NCBI GenBank assembly: GCA_030760725.1
Contig: JASWHV010000008.1
Span: forward strand, 50,443,671 to 50,507,670
Direction: 5' to 3'
Length of the DNA stretch: 64,000 bases
Source of the DNA: Neostapfia colusana
Lineage: Eukaryota > Streptophyta > Magnoliopsida > Poales > Poaceae
Shown: piece by piece, positions 30,836 to 40,203 of the stretch
Numbering within the stretch: the first letter of the stretch is position 1
How the letters are laid out: every line of letters starts with the position of its first letter
The notes under the pieces: model-generated
The model's input: only the letters and a program-made list of their open reading frames with translations
The model's database searches: none
What the model was told of the DNA's origin: nothing
Position numbers and translations under genes: made by a program

Positions 30836-33104
30836 TTATTCCTTGGTTTTAGGTACCCAAGCTTGCTTGGGTCCTCTCAGGTTAGTCACAAGAGTCTTGG
30901 GCACCCACACACAAGTTTTCGAGTTCCTGTGGCGTGGCCCTGTGTATTTAGCAATAACTTTTCCATATTTGTTTTTCATAAGGACATAGGAAGCATCAAA
31001 TGTACAAAACAATATTTGTAAATCAGATTCATGTGATTTTTCCTTAACAAAGGTGATTCTTTTCTTTGCAATATTAAGAGTGGATATGTGTTTGTTCCTG
31101 TCAAACCTAAGACCATCTTTGACGTTGGGAGGTCTAGTGACCATATATGCACTACGTGCATATTTGATCTTCTCCTTATCAAAGATACCGCTTTGGGAAG
31201 GATGCATATCTTGAGAAGTTGAAGTATTAGAAATGATATTTTTCTTACTAGAGCATGTGCAGGTTCCAATTGTTGTCAAACAAATATCTTTGGAGGAAGA
31301 GCTCTTGGAGGAAGATGAGTCACTTTGCTTTAGCGACTCAACTTGCACCTCAAGGATCTTGTTAACTCTTGACAAGTTAGCAAGCTCATCCTTGATTGCA
31401 ATATGTGAGTCCTCTAGCTTTGAGTAAGTCTCCTTACTCAAGGCTAGCTCAAACTCAAGTGACTTGTTCTTCTCTCTTTCAAGCTCAAGAAGTTTTTCAA
31501 CCTCTTGATATCTCTTCCTTTCACGGATGAGCATATCTTCTTGTCGGTTGACAAGTTCCTCCTTTTCAAAGATTTCGTTCGACAACATTTCCATTTTCTT
31601 TAAAGCAATTTTACTTAATCCTCTAAACATTTCTTCATTATCACTAGAGCTATCAAAGTCATCAATAGAGGTATTTGACGCAGGAGGAGTAAGTCGAACT
31701 TTTTTCTTGCCTTCTTTAGCCATAAGGCAAGTATGGTTGTTCATATCCCGTCCTCCCATGTTTGGGAAGAGTGTAGCTCTCATGGTGGGTTTCTTAACGG
31801 CAATGGTGGCCATCTCCTCTTCTTCATCGGAGGAGGACTCATCGTTTGAGTCCCACTCCTTGCCAATGTGAGCCTGATGAGCTTGTCTCCTTTTTCTGAA
31901 ATTTTTCTTCTCATGTGCTTTTGTTTCCTTCTTCTTGTTTTCTTCATAAATACAGTCCACCATGAAGTGACTGTACTCTCCACAATTATAGCAAGTACGT
32001 CGAGCCTTGAATTTTCCTTTACCCTTGCTTTTCCCTTCATTTGAGTTGTTGCCATGTCTTCTCCTCATCATGCGCTTGAACTTTTTGATAAAGATTACCA
32101 TTTCCTCATCATCTAGATTGGTACTCACGTCGCTTGTATCTTCGTCATCTTGGTCTTCATGGGTTTCTTTGAGTTTGGGTCTGCACGTTGCTTTGAGAGC
32201 AACTTATTTCTTTTTGGAAGAGGTAAGCTCGGATAAGTATTTGACGTATTGAGCCTCCTTCTCCATCATTTCATGATTTATGATCTTCCCCAATAACTCA
32301 TCGGGAGTCATTTTGTGAAACCCGGGGCTTTCTCTAATCATTGAGCAAAGTGTGACATTTCTTGGCATGAAGGCTCTAATCATCCTTTTGACCATCTCGT
32401 AATCAGTCCATTTCTTACTTCCAAAGGCACGAATTTTGTTGATGAGTGCCTTCATCCGGTTGTACATGTCTTGAGGTGATTCGCCTTCTTCAATAGTAAA
32501 TCTCCCCAACTCTCCTTCAAGCATCTAAATTTTGGCTTCACGTACAGACCTATTTCCTTCATGAGCCGTTTTGAGTGTATCCCAGATTTCTTTTGCACTC
32601 TCTAGTCCATCGATCTTGGTGAATTCTTCTTTGCTTAGTGACGATGTGATTACTGCAACGGCTTGTGCATTTCTGTGAATCTCTTGTTCTTGTTCCGGAG
32701 TGAGTTCTTCATCCGTGTCTGGGATATCTATTCCTGTGCAGACAATATGCCAAAGGCTGGGATTCAAGGATATTAGATGCATTTTCATGTTGTACTTCCA
32801 CATGGTATAGTCACTTCCGTCAAACTGCGGGGGCCTTCCCATAGGAATGGAGAGATAGTGATGATTTGAATTGAGATGGTTGTAGTTGTAAGGATATCGG
32901 GAGTAGTCGTGATGACCACTCTCCATAGTCTTTTCTTTCTCTTTTCCCTTTTGTGCCATTAATTTCTTTCTCAGTAGTGCTCTTTAGCTGTCTCACTTCT
33001 TCATCGTCATGTGGACTTTCTTTCAACACATCGAAGGCTTTGGCTTCTTGCTCCTCATCGTTGATGTTCGTCTTCGGGATATCGTTGTTCTTCTCAGAGG
33101 CCAT
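30836..33104 (-). pseudogene. S1 gag relic (Sirevirus type, UBN2 domain, CCHC knuckle, coiled coil)
   Basis: The start MASEKNNDIPKTN lies just after the PBS. A frameshift near 32955 is followed by a gag/UBN2 domain (FDGSDYTMWKYNMKMHL, YNRMKALINKIRAFG). In-frame stops lie at 32525 (likely CAG to TAG) and 32204. The remaining 430 codons (32128-30836) hold the CCHC knuckle CYNCGEYSHFMVDC and a long heptad-rich coiled coil (about residues 170-280 of that piece), typical of Sirevirus Gag; Sirevirus Gags have been reported to bind dynein light chain. A 3' segment rich in Ser and Lys ends KQAWVPKTKE. Confidence 0.92.
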
Positions 33105-33144
33105 TGATCTCTCCGAGATGTGAGTCTCGTTGATGGAGAACTTG

Positions 33145-33156
33145 GCTCTGATACCA
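33145..33156 (-). other. S1 primer binding site
   Basis: The minus strand reads tggtatcagagc, two bases inside the 5' LTR end (ttcaat-tggtatcagagcc). It matches initiator tRNA-Met. Confidence 0.92.
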
Positions 33157-33158
33157 AT

Positions 33159-34533
33159 TGAATGTGGCCTAGAGGGGGGTGAATAGGCCTTATAAAGTTT
33201 CCTGCACACTTAAAGTAGTTGTCAAAAACTTGCTTGACCGGACTAGTCCGGTTGTGTGAGCGGACTAGTCCGGTGTGCCTGAAGTGTGTAGATTGTATAA
33301 GTGTTGTGCAGGAGAATCAACTTGTTTAGCAGCGGAAATAAGAACAACAATTATTTTATTTTGAGTTTATAATATGAGATGTGATTATGCCCGTGAATGA
33401 AACTTAGCAATTCAAATTATGAAGTTTAGCAACTAGATGTTCTAATCAACAAAAATAAAGAGGCACGCGAGACACAAATTTTACCGAGGTTTGATCTCAC
33501 CAAGAGATCTACGTCCTCGTTGAGGAAGCTCACACAGAGTCGGGTCTCTAACCCTTTCCCTCTTCAAGTCACCACACAAGGCCGACTTGACTCCACTAGC
33601 ACGGGTAATCACCGAGTTTGTGGGGCAACCTCACACGTTGAGGACTCCCACGAGAATTACAAAGAAAAAGCGATCAAATTCACTCAAAAAGATTACAATG
33701 CAGAATATGAGTGTAGAGAGATCAAACCCCAAGAGCTCACAACGAAGGAACGACGATCTCCCAATCCCAAATCCAAGTGTTTAATTGATTTTCACATTTT
33801 TCGCACCTTAGATGTGTGGGGAGACGTGTTTTTGGGCTCCTGGGACAGGTGGCGGCGCTAGGGTTTGAGTTTCTAGCAGTATGATTCGTGTCTACCCTTT
33901 GGAAGGCCGTGGATCACCAATTTATATGGTTTCCAAAAAGTTATCGTTGTAAAACCTAATACCGGACTAGTCCGGTATATGATCGGACTTGTCCGGTCTA
34001 CTTCCAGTGGGCAAAGCGGACTAGTCCGGTCTGAAACCGGACTTGTCCGGTGCTATGTGAAGTGGGGTTCCAGAAAGTTTAGCGGACTAGTCCTGTCACA
34101 TGGACGAACTAGTCCGCAGTCCTCTAAAGAGGACAACAGAAACATGAGCGGACTAGTCCGGTCTAAAACCGGACTTGTCCGGTTGCATTCCAGTAAGTTG
34201 ACCAGACTAGTCCGGTCCATGAACGGACTAGTTCGGTCCATGAACGGACTAGTCCGGTGTCCAGTGGATTTTAGTTGATTTTTAAACCCCTTACCCTTAC
34301 GCAAAGTTATGAGCTCTTGGGATGTGTCTCTCACACACACCCTATACATTTAAATCTACTTTGCTCTTCTAAATTCCACTAAAGTCTTCCTTTTCGGGCA
34401 CCACTCCATTTTTCACCTTTTTGTGTGCACCAAACTAGTTCACTTTGTTTGTCCTGCAATCATTTCATTAGGATCTCATATGCTTGTCATCAATTCTCCA
34501 AAACCCACAAGGGATACCCTAGATGCACTTTCA
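33159..34533 (-). repeat. S1 5' LTR
   Basis: 1375 bp, partner of 1313-2666. It has a tandem 21-bp unit (cggactagttcggtccatgaa) near 34224-34245 that is single in the 3' LTR, so the palindrome array changes by whole units. Confidence 0.95.
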
Positions 34534-34538
34534 CTTAG

Positions 34539-35587
34539 TGAGTCCATACATCTAGTAGCCCCTTTGTAAAGGCTATTTTGTGATCTCTTGGCCATACACC
34601 GACGGTTGTGTACTGGTATAATGGAGGTTCTGCAGTCGCCGACGGGTGACAAAATCACAAACTTGTGGGTAAAGAGGTGCAAACTCTGCAGAGTTCTTAA
34701 AACTATCATGATAGCCGAGCTTACGGTCACGAGCGCCTGGCCAACTGCCATGATTAGTTGGGATGGTTATTGGGATGGTTAGTGGTTATGGTTTCGGATG
34801 GTTTGGTTATGGTTTGGTTTTGGGACTGTTGAGTCCGGGCGATAAGATGGGTTGCATGACTAATGAGTCATGGCAACAAGGTTGGTCTCGGTGGGAGACG
34901 AAGTTGTTTTATGAGATGAAATGGTAACGAATACAGGATGGTATTCGTGAGATGGTAGCGAATACGAGAAGGTATTCGTGAGAGAGAATGAGGTTGATTT
35001 GTTGTGACATGGAAGGTAATGAGCATAATGGAGGTATGATTGGTATTTTAATATAAGTCGGGGTTACATTCTCTTAAGATGAGTTACTGTTTTATCATGG
35101 TTTTGATAAATAACTTTGCTTTTCTGCAATGAGCCATTTTATACCTACCTTGTTGTGAGCTTCATATCATATTTTCCCGCACTTGCTGAGTACATCATTG
35201 TACTCAAACTTGCATTATTATTTCATCATCAGCAGCAGGAGAAGACTACTATGAAGACCAAATGGAGCACTAGGCGTGTGATCTGTTCTCAACCTTGCCT
35301 GTGGGAATGGAATAGAGATGGAGTCATCGCTACTTAGATTTGCTTCCGCATTAGTTAAATTGCTTTCGCATTAGAATAAAGACTTCCGCTGCATAGAAAT
35401 AAAGACTTCCGCTGTGAGCATGAGTCCAAGACTCATGAGATATTGTAATAAACTCTGTTATTCGTGGTAATATATAAATCTGAATTCAGTTTGTGGAACA
35501 TATGTGTATGTGTGATGAACATCCTGGGCACACATACGCATTAGTTCTCGGTTCCGTGTTTTTTTCCACAGAATTGAGGGCGTCACA
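34539..35587 (+). mobile_element. G1: gypsy LTR, right part
   Basis: Continues G1 after S1 and ends ...gagggcgtcaca at 35587, the same terminus as the G4 5' LTR (39751-39762). It supplies the LTR 3' end that the G4 3' LTR has lost. It contains the hairpin gagtaca-tcat-tgtactc (35188-35205) and a small repeat of 'aataaagacttccgct'. It is followed directly by copia coding sequence (C1), so this LTR inserted into C1. Confidence 0.92.
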
Positions 35588-36305
35588 TAAAACGACGGAC
35601 ATAAAGCAAATTCTGAATGATATCCGGGGCGACAAAAATATTTTTCAGCTGGAAAAAAACCGGGAATCCAGAATCACCTACTGAGGTGACCGGAAGAACA
35701 AACCTGTTCCCAACAACGATAGATGAAGGAAAAGTGGGATTGGGAGGGTGGGTGGAAGAAAGTATACCAGCATTCAAAGTGGTATGATATGACACTCCGG
35801 AGTCCACTATCCAGTCAGTACCTGGTGGAGAAAGATGCATGGTGCTGAAGGAGGAGGCCAGCGACTGGCGATCCCACATCGAGGGTGGCTCCTGGTGTGG
35901 TGCCGACGGCTCCGAGTACCCAACAGGGTAGTTAGTGCTTTCGTAGGTCGAGGTCGTCTGTCTGCTAGGAGGATAGCCAGGCCCACTGTAGACCTGAGTC
36001 GGCGGCCCACCAGCATTGTAGGCTGGTCCACTATAGCCAGGGTGTGATACGAACACCGACTGGGGATGTGGTGGTCGTGGAAGCTGAGAACCCGGAGACG
36101 TCCTAAGCCACATATAGATCTGGCCAGTCTACAGGTTGTAGGGTGTGGGCCAGGGTGCACCTCCCCGGCCGGTACCACCACTACCACTAGTAGCCGGAGT
36201 GTTGGAAGTAGGAGTGCCGCCTGCACTGCTACCTCCACCACGACCGCCGCGTTTGCCTCGGTGGTGACGATTTCCACCCCCAGTACTAGCAGGAGTGCCT
36301 GGGCC
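35588..36305 (-). pseudogene. C1: copia gag end and protease fragment
   Basis: The minus strand encodes a Gly/Arg-rich gag tail (HHRGKRGGRGGGSSAGG), a Pro/Tyr-rich linker, then the protease TDWIVDSGVSYHTT with the DSG active site and the family block IFVAPDIIQNLLYVRRF. The frame runs into the end of the G1 LTR at 35588. Upstream it stops at 36306, where the opposite-strand fragment C2 begins. A copia fragment, not autonomous. Confidence 0.85.
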
Positions 36306-37080
36306 ATTCTACCTAAACAATATTTTGCTTGCCCCTAATATGGTTCAATGTCTTCTTTCTGTTCGTCGTTTTACAACTGATAATTGGTGCTCAATAGAAT
36401 TTGACCCGTTTGGTTTGTCTGTGAAGGATCTCACAACCAAGAATGTGATCATCAGGTCGAATAGCACCGGCCCGTTGTACATGATGCGTGTTACAAGGTC
36501 AATCACTCCATCTTCCAGTGTTGCAGCCAAGCTTGCTGACCTTCCTCAAGCTTTTATTGTTGTTACTGCAACCAAGTGGCACGGTCGTCTTGGTCATCCC
36601 GCCCCTGACGCCTTATCTAGTCTATTTAGATCTTCCTTAATTCAGTGCACCAGTAATAAACATGAATTTTGTCATGCATATCAGTTAGGAAAACACATCA
36701 GGTTACACTTTTGTAGCTCATCGCATCGTGCGGGACATGCCTTTGATTTAATAGATCTTGATCTTTGGACATCCCCTGTGATTAGTGTGTCGGGATACAA
36801 GTATTACTTGGTCATTCTTGACGATTTCACTCATTACTTGTGGACTTTACCTCTGAAACATAAATCTGATACCTTTACCACATTATCACATTTCTTTGCC
36901 TATGTGTATACTCAGTTCAGCAGGAAGGTCAAGGCCATCCAGGGTGACAACGGGTGTGAGTTTGACAACTCTCCCACCCGGACCTTCCTCCTGTCACATG
37001 GCACACAGCTCCGGATGTCGTGTCCATACACATCCCCGTAGAATGGTAAAGGCGAACGTATCATCTGTTCCATTAATAAT
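36306..37080 (+). pseudogene. C2: copia pre-integrase and integrase fragment
   Basis: The plus strand starts within the protease end (NNILLAPNMVQCLLSVRRF), then pre-integrase and integrase: finger (WHGRLGHP...), first Asp block (FDLIDLDLWTSPV), ILDDFTHYLWTLPL, second Asp (IQGDNGCEFDN) and PYTSP-stop-NGKGERI with the catalytic Glu. A TAG at about 37039 breaks the frame where the family has Gln. The coding similarity ends at 37080, where the S2 LTR starts. Confidence 0.87.
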
Positions 37081-37392
37081 TATAAGTGCATCTAGGCATC
37101 CCCATGGGTTTTGGATGATTGATGACGACAAATTAAGAGACTAATGAGCTGATATGATCATAAGCATAGGACATTTCCAAGGTGGACACCTAAACTCTCA
37201 AAAAGGAAAAAGATGAAGAACGGCGTTGAAGACTCGAAGAGCAGAAATTAGGGCTTCACTTGAATCTTTAATAGGCTAGCCATGTAAAAGAAAGAGTGTG
37301 TATGTCAAGTGCATTGAGATCATAGAAAAGAGCTCAAAGCGTTAGAAGTGTCAAATACTTAGTGGAGAGAGATAGAGAGGTAAAGTTGGGCA

Positions 37393-37842
37393 GGCCGGAC
37401 TTGTCCACGGAAGAGGCCGGACTAGTCCGGAAGTCCTACGGCTTAGTCCATTTTGGGGCGGACTAAGAGTTCCTGACTGAGATTGGACTTGTCCATTTTG
37501 GGATGGACTATTCTGTTTCTCTCTTGGTGAGAGTGTTTTTGGGGCTAAGTCCTGGTAGACCGGATTTATCCGCCTCAATGGCCGGACTAGTCCGGGCTAG
37601 CCAGACTTGTCCATTTTCACACGGACAATGAGTTCCGGTGTGAGTTCAGGTTAGTCCGTTCTAAGGCGGACTAATCCGTATGGGTGTGAGATGAGAGCTC
37701 CCACAGCTAAGTCTTGGTGGACCGGACTTGTCCGCCTTAGTGGCCGGACTAGTCCGGGTCTTCTAGACTTGTCCGTTCTCACCCGGCCAAATAGTTCCTG
37801 TGTGAGATCGGACTAGTCCGGTGTGAGGCGGACTAGTCCGGT
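37393..37842. repeat. Palindromic CCGGACTAGTCCGG-type array in S2 LTR
   Basis: About fifteen motifs of the forms gccggactagtccgg, gcggactagtccggt, and degenerate gacttgtccattttgggg units over 450 bp upstream of the TATA at 37879. They share the motif with S1 although the rest of the LTR differs. Confidence 0.8.
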
Positions 37843-37878
37843 CTTTCGGTAGGTGGCAACGGTTGGCTTCGGGACTTC

Positions 37879-37885
37879 TATAAAA
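37879..37885 (+). promoter_or_regulatory. Putative TATA box of S2 LTR
   Basis: tataaaa in cttctataaaaggagatgcccc, immediately after the palindrome array. Confidence 0.6.
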
Positions 37886-38635
37886 GGAGATGCCCCGACT
37901 CCATTTAAAGAAACCTGGAACCCTAGCGCCGCCACAGCCTTCCTAGAGCCTCTCCAAGCCTTCTCCATTGCCTACTCACCCTCTTGAATCAAATCCTAAG
38001 TGAATTTGGGTGTGTGAGAAGAGGAGAAGGAAGAACTTCGCGTTTAAGTCTCTCGGAGTGATCTCGTGCACTTGGTGTGACCTGTGGCTTGTAAGATCGG
38101 TGGAGTTTTGTGGATGTGAACAAGTGGGAGCCTCAGATTGTGAGCAGCCCCAACACTTTGTAAGTTCACCCTTGAGATAGTGAAGAACCGGGTTGGCATT
38201 AGTGGCGACTTGGTGAGGAAAGGGTTGTTAAACCCGGTCCTTTGTGGACTCCTCAACGAGGACGTAGATTCCTGAGTGGAATCGAACCTCAGGCAAAAAT
38301 CTTCATGTCATTTTGCACTTACATTTCATTGATCATTAGAATTGCTTAGGGTTTGTTCGATCATTTCGCTCTTATAATATTTCAGATTACAATCTTGCAA
38401 TCCACCTCAATACTTTGTCATATTTGTTATATTAGATTACTAGATAGTTTTTCTGCATTTCATTAAACTAAAATCTGAAGAAAAACCCATTAAAATCAAG
38501 TTTAGGCTTTTCAGCAGTCTGACCGGACTAGCCCGCCCCTGAGCCAGACTAGTCCGGCCCCTGTGTTCTAATCTTGTTTAATTAAGTCATTTCAGATATT
38601 TTAGTCTATTCACCCCCCTCTAGGCAACTTTCAAT

Positions 38636-38647
38636 TGGTATCAGAGC
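38636..38647 (+). other. S2 primer binding site
   Basis: tggtatcagagc two bases after the LTR end (tttcaat-tggtatcagagc). Confidence 0.9.
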
Positions 38648-38685
38648 GGGTCTCTCCATCAAGAGTCTAACCACTCGGAGAGAAG

Positions 38686-38812
38686 ATGGCCGGAGTGGAG
38701 GGATACGAGATTCCGTCGACGTCACAAGGTGACAACACATATGAAAAAAAAAAGAACACGGATGTGCTGCAAGACCACTCGAGTGACGATGAAGAAGTTC
38801 GCTGTGACACCC
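38686..38812 (+). pseudogene. S2 gag, first 42 codons, cut by G4
   Basis: ATG at 38686 follows the PBS leader. The reading MAGVEGYEIPSTSQGDN... is Ser/Asp/Glu-rich like the S1 gag start. It ends at 38812, where the G4 LTR begins. The remaining S2 sequence is not in the window. Confidence 0.7.
38808..38812. repeat. Expected left target site of G4
   Basis: ttcgc precedes the G4 5' LTR. The matching copy cannot be checked because the G4 3' LTR is truncated near 47386. Confidence 0.4.
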
Positions 38813-39762
38813 TCATCTATGATTTCTGCATGTATTCATATTTCATGTAGAGAAAAACATTTTAAAAGAAGTGGGGGCAGAGAAATCATCAAATAGATAG
38901 CCAGTAAGAACCAAATCAAGTCCACAGAGAGCGCCGAAGACAACTTCCGCGGCCCGCTGGCCACGTGGCGTGTTCGGAGCTCATCCCTGCGAAGTGGGGA
39001 GAGGTCCGCCGCTAAAATGGCTACGTGGCAGGCTCGGGACTCATCTCCGCAAAAGGGGAGAGGTCCGACCCTATGGGACACGTGTTGCCCCCGGAGCTAG
39101 TCATCACGGAAATCAGAGGAACAGTCGCATGGGATACGTGTCGATCTTGGAGCTCACCTCCGAGAGGTCCGGTTCTATCGAACACGTGTCGCCACCGGAG
39201 CTTATCTCCGGGAGGTCCGTCGCTGCTGGACACGTGTTAACCTCGGAGCTCGTCTCTGAGAAGAAAGGAAAGTCTGGCGCTACTTGACACATGGCGTGCG
39301 CGGAGCCACCTCCGAGTAAGAGAGGAGGTCCCGACCGCCAGGATACGTGGCGCACGCGGAGCTCACCTCCGAAGGAGAGGGAAGTCTTGCTCGCTTAACA
39401 CGCGGCACCACCGGAGCTCGTCTCTGCGGAAAAGGAGAGACCAGGCCCCGATGGACACGTGGAGCTTTCGGAGCTCACCACCGAGGAGGTAACGAGTTCT
39501 AGAAATGGTTTTTGGATTCTGTACGCGTAGAAATACCGGAACAGAAATCGACCTGAATTCCACAATTAGAATAAAGACTTCCACTGTGAGCATGAGTCCA
39601 AGACTCATGAGATATTGTAATAAACTCTGTTATTCGTGGTAATATATATATATATTCTGAATTCAGTTTGTGGATCATATGTGTATGCGTGATGAACATC
39701 CTGGGCACACATATGCATTAGTTCTCGGTTCCGTGGTTTTTCACAGAATTGAGGGCGTCACA
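38813..39762 (+). repeat. G4 5' LTR, internally deleted
   Basis: 950 bp, from tgtgacacccctc-like start to gagggcgtcaca. After gaattccaca (39563) it skips about 2 kb present in the 3' LTR/G1, resuming at attagaataaagacttcc. The deletion removed the TATA and the conserved hairpin but kept the ACGTG array. Confidence 0.92.
38957..39480 (+). repeat. Tandem 55-bp array with ACGTG-related cores in the LTR U3
   Basis: Ten imperfect units. The cores start at about 38961, 39021, 39077, 39134, 39182, 39229, 39286, 39342, 39398 and 39453, i.e. 47-60 bp apart. Eight of the ten contain ACGTG (gacacgtgttg, gatacgtgtcg, ctacgtggca, gacacgtgga); two are degenerate (acatggc, acacgcggc). Each unit also has 'cggagctcatctccg' and 'gagaggtccg'. 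ACGTG with these flanks is the G-box/ABRE core bound by plant bZIP factors. Confidence 0.8.
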
Positions 39763-39763
39763 A

Positions 39764-39903
39764 ATTGGTATCAGAGCCACGGGTTGACAGTAGGTTACAC
39801 GCCTAGATAGAAACCTCAGATTGATATTAGAGCCACGGGTTAACAGTAGGTTACACACCTAAATAGGAATTAGACACAGATTGGTATTTAAGCCACGCTG
39901 ACC
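39764..39903 (+). repeat. Triplicated PBS leader in G4
   Basis: Three tandem units start at 39764, 39820 and 39880. Each begins with the PBS text (attggtatcagagcc, attgatattagagcc, attggtatttaagcc) followed by acgggttgacagtaggttacacgcc or a variant. Only the first keeps the full tggtatcagagc (39766-39777). The rest of the leader, to 40203, is non-coding. Confidence 0.85.
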
Positions 39904-40203
39904 AAAGGAAGCACCCTAGGACGCTTAGATTGGCTTTAAAACTAACTTGGCATAGGAAACCAGCCTTGAATAGGAGTTGTAGGATCCCTTGCAATGATTG
40001 TTTCTGATTGTGTGCTTAGTGTGAGCTGTGGGACGTCCCTAAACGTTGTCCATATCCGCACGTAAGAGGTGTGAGAATTTTCGGCACTTGTTCACATCCT
40101 CATATGGGCTAATATATATATAGTCCAACTCACCTTGATGCATATAGATGAGGGAACCTATCTAATCTTCTAATCTTCTATTCTATTTTGTCCTCTCTCA
40201 CAG

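Larger units (their letters stand above)
1313..34533 (-). mobile_element. S1: Sirevirus-type Ty1/copia retrotransposon, minus strand, with nested insertions
   Basis: LTRs begin with tgaatgtggcc and end with tgcactttca on the plus strand, and a 5-bp duplication flanks them. Reading right to left: 5' LTR, PBS matching initiator tRNA-Met, gag with CCHC knuckle and long coiled coil, protease, GAG-pre-integrase, integrase, reverse transcriptase, RNase H, extra ORF, PPT, 3' LTR. An extra ORF after pol, a coiled-coil gag tail and palindrome-rich LTRs are Sirevirus traits. Without G2 and G3 the element is about 10.9 kb. It is dead: gag and pol have frameshifts and stops, RT lacks a central block, and integrase is split by two insertions. 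Confidence 0.93.
37081..38633 (+). repeat. S2: second Sirevirus, 5' LTR
   Basis: The start tataagtgcatctaggcatcccc aligns with the S1 LTR start tgaaagtgcatctaggg, with TG degraded to TA. The end ctattcacccccctctaggcaactttca parallels the S1 LTR end and is followed by a PBS. About 1553 bp. It contains a palindrome array (37393-37842 and two weaker copies at 38521-38565) like S1, in a different subfamily. The left boundary is inferred from where the copia coding ends. Confidence 0.85.

Noticed and set aside
1..35587. G1 as a solo LTR
   Set aside because: The left side is outside the window, so an internal region upstream cannot be excluded.
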